Assembly (NCBI GenBank): GCA_016713305.1
Contig: JADJPK010000014.1
Location: 1 to 64,000 of the forward strand
Length of the DNA stretch: 64,000 nt
DNA from: Betaproteobacteria bacterium
GTDB taxonomy: Bacteria > Pseudomonadota > Gammaproteobacteria > Burkholderiales > Ga0077523
Direction of reading: 5' to 3'
A program made the translations under genes and the position numbers. The notes beneath the pieces are model-generated. The model saw nothing but the letters and a program-made list of their open reading frames with translations. It was not told where the DNA came from and searched no databases. Positions within the stretch are counted from its first letter, which is position 1. Each line of letters starts with the position of its first letter. Shown here one piece after another: positions 1 through 8,365 of the stretch.

Positions 1-149
1 TCATGGTCAGTCGCGCTGCACATGCCCGGCCCTGGTTCCGGACTGCCTGTCACGGCAGCGCACCGACAGTAGACCGCCAGCCGGACCCGGGGATATTGAC
101 TTGCATCAATCGCGAACGATGTGCCAACCCGGACAGGCGGTTCTGCCGC

Positions 150-1937
150 CTATTCGCGCGTATCGGAGACGAGCTGCTGCAGCTCCACGAGGCGGCGATA
201 GAGCCCGTCCTCGATGGCCATCAGGTCGTCGTGGCTGCCCAGTTCGGCCAGGCGGCCGTGGCTGAACACGGCGATGCGGTCGGCATCGCGGATGGTGGAG
301 AGGCGGTGGGCCACCGAGACGATGGTGAGGCGGCCGTGGAGGTGGTCCAACGCGCGCTGGACGGTCTGTTCCGTCTCCGTGTCGATGTGGGACGTGGCCT
401 CGTCCAGGATCAGCAGGCGCGGTTCTCCGGCGAGCGCGCGCGCGATGGCGATGAGCTGTTTCTCGCCGACCGCGAGGCGGGCTCCGCCTTCGCCCACCAC
501 GGTGTCGTAGCCCTGCGCGAGCCGGGCGATGAACTCGTGCGCACCGGCCGCGCGTGCCGCGGACTCGATCCGCGAGTCATCCAGCGGCCTGCCCATCGCG
601 ATGTTGTCGCGGATGCTGGCCGCGAGCAGGAACGGCTCCTGCGGGACCAGGGCCACGCGCTCGCGGAAGCGGGTTTCGTCGAGATCGCCGATGGCGTGTC
701 CGTCGATCGCAAGACGCCCCCGCGTGACGGGATAGAACCGCAGCAGCAGCGAGAGCAGGGTGCTCTTGCCGCAGCCCGTCGGCCCCACGATGCCGATGAA
801 TTCGCCGGGGGCGATGGAAAGCGACACGTCCCGCAGCACCGGCTGGCCGGCCACGTATTCGAAGTCGAGATGCTCGATGTCGACCGCCCCGCGTGTCACC
901 TCGCCGGCGGCCTGCGGCCGTTCCGCTTCCGCCTCGTCGAGCAGCGTGTTGACGCGCGCGGCCGCGATGATCGCCTGCTGCAGGAGCGAGAACTGGGTGG
1001 TGAGCTGAATGAGCGGTTCCGTGACGCGGCCGATGTAGCTCACGAACGCGTACAGCACGCCCACTTCCACCGCGCTCAGGGCGCCGCCCTCTCCGCGCAG
1101 ACCGAAGGCCAGCACGACGGCCGCCAGCATGGCGACGTTGAGCAGATCGAGAGCGGGGCGCAGCAGCCAGGCGTTGGCCTTGAGTTCGCGCACGCAGGAC
1201 CCGAAGTGGTTCTCGTTGATGCCCGCGTAACGCTTGCCGTAGCGCGCCGTGGCGCCCGTGACCTGCAGCACCGCCATGCCGCCGATGGATTCCGCGGTCT
1301 GCACGTTGAGCTCGCTGCGCAGCTCCCGCGTGCGGGCCACGGCCGGGGCGGACAGCCGGCGGTACAGCGCCACGATCACGAACACGGCGGGGATCAGGGT
1401 GGCGACGATGGCCATCAGCCGCAGGTCCAGGAAGGCCATGGTCGCCAGCAGCATCGTGACCATGATGACGCAGTCGAGCATCACGAACAGCACCTGCACG
1501 TAGAGCTGCTTCACCGCCTCGGTGTCGTTGGTGACGCGGCTCACGAGCTGCCCGGTGATCGCGCGGTCGAAGTACGCGATGGGCAGCATCAGCACGTGCC
1601 CGTAGACCGATTCCCGGATGCGCCGGACCGATCGCATGGCGAGGCCCGCCAGGCGCGCCAGCTGGAAATAGCGGATCCAGCTCGCGGTGACTCCGGCCAC
1701 GAGCGCGCCGCCCAGAAGACCCACGATGGAGCCCACGGCAGGATCCCGTGGCACCAGGTGGCGGTCGATGAAGGCCTTGCCGAGCGCCGGTCCCAGCGCG
1801 TCCAGCGCACCGGCCACCGCGAGCCAAAGCAGACCGAGCCACAAGTGTCGGCTCTCGGGCTTCGCGGCGCGCCACAGCAGCGCGCGGGCGCGGCTGCCCG
1901 TGGATTCGCGCCCGGTGGAGGACGTGTCAGGCGGCAT
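150..1937 (-). CDS. ABC exporter, fused permease/ATPase, MdlB-like half
   Basis: This 595-residue half-transporter has an N-terminal six-helix ABC exporter membrane domain (about residues 20-320) and a C-terminal ATPase. The nucleotide-binding domain shows Walker A GPTGCGKS near residue 384, a degenerate signature LAVGEKQ near 489 in place of LSGGQ, and Walker B LLILDEATSHID near 510 with the catalytic Glu present. E. coli MdlB carries a similar degenerate signature. It overlaps the upstream half-transporter by 11 bp, so the two are very likely co-translated and form a heterodimeric inner-membrane exporter for drugs or lipophilic compounds. The substrate cannot be read from sequence. Family assignment is firm; the MdlB name is by analogy. 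Confidence 0.9.
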   Translation of the reverse strand: MPPDTSSTGRESTGSRARALLWRAAKPESRHLWLGLLWLAVAGALDALGPALGKAFIDRHLVPRDPAVGSIVGLLGGALVAGVTASWIRYFQLARLAGLAMRSVRRIRESVYGHVLMLPIAYFDRAITGQLVSRVTNDTEAVKQLYVQVLFVMLDCVIMVTMLLATMAFLDLRLMAIVATLIPAVFVIVALYRRLSAPAVARTRELRSELNVQTAESIGGMAVLQVTGATARYGKRYAGINENHFGSCVRELKANAWLLRPALDLLNVAMLAAVVLAFGLRGEGGALSAVEVGVLYAFVSYIGRVTEPLIQLTTQFSLLQQAIIAAARVNTLLDEAEAERPQAAGEVTRGAVDIEHLDFEYVAGQPVLRDVSLSIAPGEFIGIVGPTGCGKSTLLSLLLRFYPVTRGRLAIDGHAIGDLDETRFRERVALVPQEPFLLAASIRDNIAMGRPLDDSRIESAARAAGAHEFIARLAQGYDTVVGEGGARLAVGEKQLIAIARALAGEPRLLILDEATSHIDTETEQTVQRALDHLHGRLTIVSVAHRLSTIRDADRIAVFSHGRLAELGSHDDLMAIEDGLYRRLVELQQLVSDTRE

Positions 1938-3678
1938 CGAGCGAGGCCTCCAGTTGCTGGATCCGCCACTGCTGCGCGTACCAGCTGTGCTCCACGCCCC
2001 GGCCCAGCAGGCCGGCGTGGGTGCCCCGTTCGGTCACTCGCCCATGGCGCATCACCACGATGTCGTCGGCGTCGGCGAGCGTGGACAGGCGATGGCTCAC
2101 GATCAGCACCGTCCGGCCGGCACGCTCCCGCCGCAGTTCCGCGAGGATGCGATGCTGGGTTTCCGCGTCCACGGCCGACAGCGCGTCGTCGAGCAGGAGC
2201 AGCGGCGCATCGGTGAGCAGGGCGCGGGCGATCGCGACGCGCTGGCGCTGCCCACCCGACAGCGTGAGGCCCCGTTCACCGACCGGCGTCTCGTAACCGC
2301 CGGGGAAGCGCTCGATGTCGTCGTGAATGGCGGCGATTCTCGCGGCGCGCTCGATTTCCTCCCGCGTTGCCGCGGGATTCCCGAGAGCGATGTTCTCCGC
2401 CACGCTGGCCGAGAACAGGATGGGCTCCTGCGGAACCCATGCGATGGCGGAGCGCAGCGCCTGCAACGTGAAGCGGTCCAGGTCCGTGCCGGCCCAGCGG
2501 ATGCGGCCGGCATCCGGCGTCCATTGGCGCAGAAGCAGCTTCACCAGCGTGCTCTTGCCGGCCCCCGTGGGCCCGACGACGCCGACCGTGGTTCCGGCCG
2601 GGAGTGTCAGCGACACGTCGTCCAGCGCCGGCACCGCCGCACCGGGATACGAGAAGCACACGCCGGCGATGTCGATGTCTCCGCGCGGCGGTTCCGCGAT
2701 ATCGCCGTGGTCGTCCACGGCCAGAGGCTCGTCGAGCACCGCGCTGACGCGGGTCCACGCCGCACGTCCCCGTTCCCACAGCGAGAGCACCCAACCCGCC
2801 GCGAACATGGGCCAGATGAGCTGGCCCAGATAGAGGCCGAAGCTCGTGAGCTCGCCCAGGGTGAGCTCCTGGTGCCAGACGAGCCAGCCACCGAAGGCCA
2901 GCGACAGCACCATCGCGGCGCTCAGCGTGGTACCCACGGCCGGTTCGTAGGCCGCCTCCCAGCGCTGGGACTGGAAGCTCGCCTCGGCAGCGGCGCCGGC
3001 CAGATCGGAGAACCGTGCGCTGCTGCGAAGCTCGAGCCCGAGGGCGCGCAGCGTCCGCACGCCGGTGACCGTTTCCTGCACGTGATCGTTGAGATCCGCG
3101 AAACGCTGCAGGGCATCGCGGGACCGGTCGTGGACCTGGGTGGAGATCCGCCAGAACGCGAATGCCATGAACGGAAAGGGCAGCATGGCCACCAGGGCGA
3201 GCCGGCCGTCCACGCCGGCCACCATGGCGATCACCACGAGGATGAACGTGAGCGTGCCGTCGAAACCGGCCAGGACGGCTTCGCCGGCCGCCATCTCGAT
3301 GGCATCGACGTCGTTCGTGGCGAGCGCCATGAGGTCGCCGGTGCGCCGGGTCTGGTAGAAGCGGGGTCCCTGGCGCGACAGCTTGTCGTAGAGCCGCCGG
3401 CGCAGCTCCACGCCCATGCGGTACGACGCCGAGTACAGGCGGATGCGCCACGCCACGCGCAGGCCGTAGATCGCGACGCCGGCCGCGAGGATCCAGCCCA
3501 CCTCGATCCACAGCTGGCGCGTGTCCAGGCGGTGCGCCACCAGCGCATCGACCACGTGCCCGATCTGGCGCGGCAGCCACACGGTGAGCAACGCGATACC
3601 GGCCAGCATGACGGCGGCAGACGCATACGCCCGCACGTGCCCGCGGACGAACGAAAGAATGAGCCGGGCGAGCGTCAT
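1927..3678 (-). CDS. ABC exporter, fused permease/ATPase, MdlA-like half
   Basis: This is the 583-residue first gene of the exporter pair. A six-helix transmembrane domain (about residues 15-300) precedes an ATPase with Walker A GPTGAGKS near 368 and a canonical signature LSGGQRQR near 471. Walker B reads LLLLDDALSAVD near 493, so the usual catalytic Glu is Asp. Its partner has the opposite pattern: catalytic Glu present but degenerate signature. This is the classical asymmetry of heterodimeric exporters with one degenerate and one consensus ATP site. The start ATG is followed by a short hydrophobic stretch. The gene reads leftwards directly into the MdlB-like gene. Confidence 0.9.
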   Translation of the reverse strand: MTLARLILSFVRGHVRAYASAAVMLAGIALLTVWLPRQIGHVVDALVAHRLDTRQLWIEVGWILAAGVAIYGLRVAWRIRLYSASYRMGVELRRRLYDKLSRQGPRFYQTRRTGDLMALATNDVDAIEMAAGEAVLAGFDGTLTFILVVIAMVAGVDGRLALVAMLPFPFMAFAFWRISTQVHDRSRDALQRFADLNDHVQETVTGVRTLRALGLELRSSARFSDLAGAAAEASFQSQRWEAAYEPAVGTTLSAAMVLSLAFGGWLVWHQELTLGELTSFGLYLGQLIWPMFAAGWVLSLWERGRAAWTRVSAVLDEPLAVDDHGDIAEPPRGDIDIAGVCFSYPGAAVPALDDVSLTLPAGTTVGVVGPTGAGKSTLVKLLLRQWTPDAGRIRWAGTDLDRFTLQALRSAIAWVPQEPILFSASVAENIALGNPAATREEIERAARIAAIHDDIERFPGGYETPVGERGLTLSGGQRQRVAIARALLTDAPLLLLDDALSAVDAETQHRILAELRRERAGRTVLIVSHRLSTLADADDIVVMRHGRVTERGTHAGLLGRGVEHSWYAQQWRIQQLEASLDAA

Positions 3679-3783
3679 TCGCTTCGCGCGGGGCAGCGGG
3701 AGGGGACGAACGGCAACGGAGAGCGTCGCAGGCGCCGCAGGCCGCCGCCCGTCAGACGAAACGGTGCTGCGCCACCGGGCGCG

Positions 3784-4065
3784 TCACTGCGCGGCGACGG
3801 CACTGATGCGCGAGATGCGGACGACGATGCGTCCCCACTGCTGATTGCGCAGTTCCACCCACTCCTGGCCTTCCAGCCGGATCACGCCGCCCGAAAGTGT
3901 GTGGGAGTCGAGGTAGATCGTCACGCCCTTCTTGTCGCGCTGGCTGTTCTCGAGCGCCTGCACGATGGCGTTGTCCGCGGCATCGGCAAAGGCTGGCGGA
4001 ACGGCCAGGGCCGTCATCAGGGCGGCGGCGAGCATGGCAAGGCGCGCGGCAGGGCGTGTCGTCAC
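3784..4065 (-). CDS. Small secreted protein of unknown function
   Basis: This 93-residue protein starts at a GTG preceded by a good ribosome binding site (GGGAGA, six bases upstream). An ATG ten codons further in has no such site. The N-terminus is a signal peptide with a charged start, a hydrophobic core around AALMTALAVPPAFA and cleavage probably after AFA. The mature part of about 65 residues is predicted mostly beta and ends in WGRIVVRISRISAVAAQ. I do not recognise a family. It lies about 100 bp upstream of the ABC exporter genes on the same strand and could be co-transcribed with them. Confidence 0.7.
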   Translation of the reverse strand: MTTRPAARLAMLAAALMTALAVPPAFADAADNAIVQALENSQRDKKGVTIYLDSHTLSGGVIRLEGQEWVELRNQQWGRIVVRISRISAVAAQ

Positions 4066-4426
4066 GGGGGTCTCCCAATTCTGAAGGGTGCCGAAGAGTG
4101 GCGCGGGTGCCGTCCGGCGCGTCACCGCGAGGCCCGCATGCTGCCCCAGAGGACGGCGCAAGAAAAGGCCCCGAAGCGTGTCGATGACATGCAAGTCCGG
4201 CGGAGGGGGGACGCCGTGCGGATCCTGATGTCCCGGGTACGACGGTGACGGCTGTCCACCGCTCTCGAATCCGTTGTCGGATCGTGTCCGGCGATGTGCA
4301 ATCATCGGCCTCCCGCAGCGGGGACGGTTTCCGGACAGGAGCAGGATCCGGTACCTTCCCGGCCGGAGTACGCGCCGCGCGTCCGCGATGGAGCGGCATA
4401 CGAGAAATGGCAGGAGGAGAGCTTCG
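4066..4426. other. Intergenic region between divergent genes
   Basis: This 361-bp stretch separates the leftward small secreted protein from the rightward aldo/keto reductase, so it should hold both promoters. I see no strong sigma-70 boxes and no protein-coding signature. The only clear signal is the AGGAGGA ribosome binding site at 4412-4418 for the reductase. Confidence 0.6.
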
Positions 4427-5464
4427 ATGAGATACCGCACCCTCCCGGGTACCGGGATGCGCGTTTCCCAGGTGTGCCTGGGCACCATGACCTGGGGCGA
4501 ACAGAACACCGAGGCGGAGGCCCACGCGCAGCTCGACCACGCCATCGGCCAGGGCATCAACTTCATCGACACGGCCGAGATGTATCCGGTGCCGCCCAAT
4601 GGCACGACGCAGGGCCGCACGGAACGCTATCTGGGTTCCTGGCTCGCACGCCAGCGCCGGGACAGCGTCTACGTCGCCACGAAGGTGGCCGGACCCGGCC
4701 GGCGCGACTGGATCCGCAACGGGCGCACGGACCTCACGCGCGAGGTGATCGCCGAGGCGGCCGACACGAGCCTGCAGCGCCTGCGCACGGACTACATCGA
4801 TCTCTACCAGATCCACTGGCCCCAGCGGAACGTGCCCATGTTCGGCGGTATCGAGTTCGATCCGTCGAAGGAGAAGGAGGGCCCCGGCATCGCGGAGCAG
4901 GTGGAAGGCATGGCCGCGCTGATCCGTGCCGGCAAGATCCGCCACTACGGGCTTTCCAACGAGACCGCCTGGGGCGTGTGCGAGTTCCGCCGTGTCGCCC
5001 GGGAGCTTGGCGTGCCGGGCCCGGTCACGATCCAGAACAGCTACAGCCTCGTGTCGCGCAACGTGGACAACGATCTGGCCGAGGTGCTGTTCCGCGAGGA
5101 CATGACGCTGCTCGCCTACAGTCCCCTTGCTGCAGGCATTCTTTCGGGCAAGTATCTGGGTGGCGCGAAGCCCGCCGGAGCGCGGTTCACCCTGTTCGAT
5201 TCGCTGGGCGTGCGCTTCCGTCCGCCGCTGGTGGCGGAAGCCGCCGAGGCTTACGCCGCGCTTGCCCGCGAACGCGGGATCACGCTGGTGCAGCTCGCGC
5301 TCGGTTACGTGGCGAGCCGGTGGTTCCTGGGGTCGTCGATCATCGGTGCGACCACGATGGCGCAGCTCCAGGAAGACATCGCAGCGGCGCAATTCGAACT
5401 GGACGCGGACACCCTGGCGCAGATCAGGCAGATCCAGACGCGATACCCGAACCCGGGTCCCTGA
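4427..5464 (+). CDS. Aldo/keto reductase, Tas-like
   Basis: This 345-residue NADP-dependent aldo/keto reductase of the Tas/YajO-like group is a predicted cytoplasmic TIM barrel. The catalytic tetrad is visible: Asp and Tyr in FIDTAEMYP, Lys in YVATKVAG and His in YQIHWPQ. The start follows a strong AGGAGGA site at 4412-4418; upstream in-frame codons do not match the family. The insert after the active-site Tyr (PNGTTQGRTE) is typical of Tas proteins. It is the first of a rightward run with an amidase and a solute-binding protein, which suggests a role in carbonyl or amide catabolism. The substrate is not assignable. Confidence 0.88.
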   Translation: MRYRTLPGTGMRVSQVCLGTMTWGEQNTEAEAHAQLDHAIGQGINFIDTAEMYPVPPNGTTQGRTERYLGSWLARQRRDSVYVATKVAGPGRRDWIRNGRTDLTREVIAEAADTSLQRLRTDYIDLYQIHWPQRNVPMFGGIEFDPSKEKEGPGIAEQVEGMAALIRAGKIRHYGLSNETAWGVCEFRRVARELGVPGPVTIQNSYSLVSRNVDNDLAEVLFREDMTLLAYSPLAAGILSGKYLGGAKPAGARFTLFDSLGVRFRPPLVAEAAEAYAALARERGITLVQLALGYVASRWFLGSSIIGATTMAQLQEDIAAAQFELDADTLAQIRQIQTRYPNPGP

Positions 5465-5642
5465 GCGGGCCCGGCCCGGGGCAGGGAATGGACCCATCCA
5501 TCCGCGGCCGGCGGCGGGTGTCGCAGCGCACCGTCCCGGGGCTGCGGCGATCGGAGCCGATTCCGGAGGAGGCCGCGGACAGGTCCGGGAATGCCCGGGG
5601 GCTCCGGGCGGCACGGTGGCAGAGTCGATGAGGAGAACGGCG

Positions 5643-7058
5643 GTGTCCCACGAGGAATTCTCTTTCGTTCCGGCCGCGGATCTGGTCCGCCTGATCCGCC
5701 ACCGCGAGGTGTCGCCGGTGGAACTCATGCGTGCCACGGTGGCGCGCATGGAAGCGCTCGAACCGTCCCTCAATGCCCTGTGCACGCCGACGTTCGAGGC
5801 CGCCCTCGAGGGGGCGCGGCGGGCCGAAGCCGCGGTCATGCGGGGCGAGAGGCTCGGACCGCTGCACGGGATCCCGGTCACGATCAAGGACGTCGCGCTC
5901 ACCCGCGGTGTGCGGACCATGAGCGGCTCGGCGCTCTTCCGCGACCGCGTGCCGGACATGGATCATCTGCACGTCGAGCGCCTGCGCGATGCGGGTGCGA
6001 TCATGTTCGGCAAGACCACCGTTCCCGAACTGGGCTGGAAGGGCAATGGCGACAGCCCCGTGACGGGCATCACCCACAATCCCTGGAAGCATGGCACCAA
6101 CGCCGGCGGGTCGAGCGCCGGGGCAGCGGTCTGTGCCGCGGCGGGCATAGGACCCCTGCACCAGGGCTCCGACGGCGCGGGATCGGTCCGCATGCCGGCC
6201 GCGTTCTGCGGGGTGGTCGGCCTGAAACCGTCCTTCGGGCGCATTCCGTACTGGCCCATGCCCAACAACGGACTCATCTCCCACGTCGGTCCGATCACCC
6301 GCACGGTCGGCGACGCGGCCCTGATGCTGCAGGCGATGGCCGGACCCGACGACCGCGACGGATGGAGCCTGGAAGGCGCGCCCGATGACTACGCCGGGCG
6401 GCTGGACGAAGGCATCGCGGGACTGCGCGTGGCCTTCAGCCCCGGCCTGGGTTATCTGCGTGTCGACGACGAAGTTGCCGGGCCCGTGCGCAAGGCGGTG
6501 GCGGCCTTCGAGGAACTGGGCTGCGCGGTGGAGGAAGTGGACCCGGGCTGGGGCGATCCCATCGAGATGGAGCATTGCCTGTTCACCTCCGGTTTCGCCG
6601 GCATGATCGGCCACCTGCTCGACGAGTGGGCCGAGCGGCTGGACCCCGGCCTGGTGGCGCTGACGCGCCACGGGCTCCAGTACACGCCGGTGCAGATCGG
6701 GCAAGCCCAGGGCCAGAGGCTGGCCTACTACGACCGCATGCGATCGTTCTTCGAGCGCTACGATCTCCTGGTGACGCCCGCGCTTTCGGTGGCGGCTTTC
6801 GATGCCACGCGGCTGATTCCCGCGCACTGGGAGCAGCACCCCTGGGACTGGCTGCGGTGGGCGGGTTTCAGCTATCCGTTCAATCTCACCGGATTTCCGG
6901 CGGCCACGTGCCCCTGCGGGTTCACGTCCGACGGCCGGCCGGTGGGACTGCAGATCGCAGCCGGACGCTTCCAGGACCTGAGGCTGTTGCAGGCGTGCCG
7001 TGCGTTCGAGATCGCCAGGCCCTGGGTGCAACACCGGCCGCCGCTCGAAGCGCGGTGA
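5643..7058 (+). CDS. Amidase, amidase-signature family
   Basis: This amidase-signature enzyme (about 471 residues) has the complete Ser-cisSer-Lys triad. Lys lies in IPVTIKDVAL near residue 82, the cis-Ser in GSDGAGSVRMPAAFCG near 180 and the nucleophilic Ser region GGSSAG near 157. It should hydrolyse a carboxamide to acid and ammonia. I prefer the GTG at 5643 because AGGAG lies seven bases upstream; an ATG five codons earlier (5628) lacks a site. It sits between an aldo/keto reductase and an ABC solute-binding protein gene, so uptake and hydrolysis of an amide is a reasonable inference. GatA is unlikely because no gatB or gatC is adjacent. Confidence 0.88.
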   Translation: MSHEEFSFVPAADLVRLIRHREVSPVELMRATVARMEALEPSLNALCTPTFEAALEGARRAEAAVMRGERLGPLHGIPVTIKDVALTRGVRTMSGSALFRDRVPDMDHLHVERLRDAGAIMFGKTTVPELGWKGNGDSPVTGITHNPWKHGTNAGGSSAGAAVCAAAGIGPLHQGSDGAGSVRMPAAFCGVVGLKPSFGRIPYWPMPNNGLISHVGPITRTVGDAALMLQAMAGPDDRDGWSLEGAPDDYAGRLDEGIAGLRVAFSPGLGYLRVDDEVAGPVRKAVAAFEELGCAVEEVDPGWGDPIEMEHCLFTSGFAGMIGHLLDEWAERLDPGLVALTRHGLQYTPVQIGQAQGQRLAYYDRMRSFFERYDLLVTPALSVAAFDATRLIPAHWEQHPWDWLRWAGFSYPFNLTGFPAATCPCGFTSDGRPVGLQIAAGRFQDLRLLQACRAFEIARPWVQHRPPLEAR

Positions 7059-7098
7059 CGGCCGCAACGGCAATGACTTCATTCACGGGGAGAAGAAG

Positions 7099-8223
7099 AT
7101 GAAACGTCTGTTCCTTGCGTTGCTCGCCGGTCTCGGCGTGCTTTCCGCCGCGGGCGCCGCCGACGTCGTCCGCATCGGGGTGGTCAACGAGATCACGGGG
7201 TCGCAGGCCGAGGCAGGACAGTTCACCGTGAACGGCATCCGCCTGGCGCTGGACGAGATCAACAAGGGTGGCGGCGTGCTGGGCAAGCCGGTCGAACTGC
7301 GCATCGAGGACAACGCGTCGACCAATCCGGGCACCGTGCTGGCGTTCTCCAAGCTCTTCGCCGAAGGGGGTGTCGCAGGCGTCATCGGCCCGATCCGCAG
7401 CACGCAGATCCAGGCGGCTTCGCCCACCATCGCCAAGGCCGGGGTCCCGGTCATGATCGGCGGCAGCGACGTGAGCCTCACCCACGTGAACAACCGCTGG
7501 GTATTCCGGGCCCGGCCGAACGACAGTTACTCGTCGCGGGTCATCGCCGACTTCGGCGTCAACACGCTCAAGCTGCGCAAGTGGGCCATCGTCCATTCCA
7601 CCGACGCCTTCGGGTCCGGTGGCAAGACGGCCCTCATGGCCGCATTGAAGTCCCAAGGCATCGAACCGGTGCTGACCCAGGGATACACGAACAATTCCCA
7701 GGACTTCACCCCCATCGTGCTGGCCGTGAAGAAGTCCGGGGCGGATCTCCTGGCCACCTACATGACCAACCCGCCCGACCAGGGGATCTTCGCCAAGCAA
7801 TTGCGCCAGCTCGGCGTGAACGTGGTCTGGGTGGGTTCCCCCACGACCATCGCGGTCACCACGCTCAACCTGGCCGGCGAGGCGCTGCACGGCTCGTACG
7901 CCATCACGGACTTCACGACGGACGCCAACGACATCACGCGCTCCTTCACCAAGAAGTACCGGGACCGGTTCGGCATGAATCCCGACACCTACGCGGCGTG
8001 GGCCTACGACGCCATGCATGTCCTGGCCCAGTCCATCGGCAAGGCGGGAAACACCGAGCCCGAGGCGGTGCGCAAGTCCATTCTCGCGGTGAAGGGGTAT
8101 CAGGGCGTGGAAGGCACCTACGAGTTCGACGAGTTCGGCGACGGGCTGCACGGCTACAACATCGTGCGCAACGACAAGGGCAGGATCGTGTTCATCAAGC
8201 GGGTCGATTTCCCGGTCCGCTGA
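7099..8223 (+). CDS. ABC transporter periplasmic solute-binding protein, LivJ-type
   Basis: This 374-residue type I periplasmic binding protein is of the branched-chain amino acid / amide family (Peripla_BP_6). A signal peptide of about 20 residues ends SAAGA before ADVVRIGVVNEITG, the standard first strand of the fold. Motifs include a GQFTVNGIRLALDEINKGGG-like helix and YAAWAYDAMHVLAQSI near the C-terminus. The start follows a GGGGAGAAGAAG site. No permease or ATPase genes of the Liv type occur in the window, so it is an orphan binding protein here and must work with components encoded elsewhere. The ligand is unknown, but the amidase 40 bp upstream suggests an amide or amino-acid-like compound. 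Confidence 0.9.
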   Translation: MKRLFLALLAGLGVLSAAGAADVVRIGVVNEITGSQAEAGQFTVNGIRLALDEINKGGGVLGKPVELRIEDNASTNPGTVLAFSKLFAEGGVAGVIGPIRSTQIQAASPTIAKAGVPVMIGGSDVSLTHVNNRWVFRARPNDSYSSRVIADFGVNTLKLRKWAIVHSTDAFGSGGKTALMAALKSQGIEPVLTQGYTNNSQDFTPIVLAVKKSGADLLATYMTNPPDQGIFAKQLRQLGVNVVWVGSPTTIAVTTLNLAGEALHGSYAITDFTTDANDITRSFTKKYRDRFGMNPDTYAAWAYDAMHVLAQSIGKAGNTEPEAVRKSILAVKGYQGVEGTYEFDEFGDGLHGYNIVRNDKGRIVFIKRVDFPVR

Positions 8224-8235
8224 CAGCTGGCGGGG

Positions 8236-8282
8236 TCCCGTCCGCGCGCAGGCCGACGGGGAGCGGGATCGCGGCTTTTTTG
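8236..8282 (+). terminator. Weak putative terminator
   Basis: Downstream of the solute-binding protein, CCCGTC and GACGGG can pair, and a run of six T follows about 13 bases later at 8276-8281. The spacing between stem and T-run is poor, so this is only a weak candidate. Confidence 0.3.
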
Positions 8283-8365
8283 GTTGAAGAGAGGTCCGGG
8301 GCCGCCGTTAATGACAGGGTGTCCCGATTGCCAGGGACTTCCCGAACGATCAAGAAATCGGACCC

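Noticed and set aside
5465..5642. GC-rich inverted GGGCCCGGCCC segment after the first aldo/keto reductase
   Set aside because: No T-run and weak geometry; composition alone explains it.
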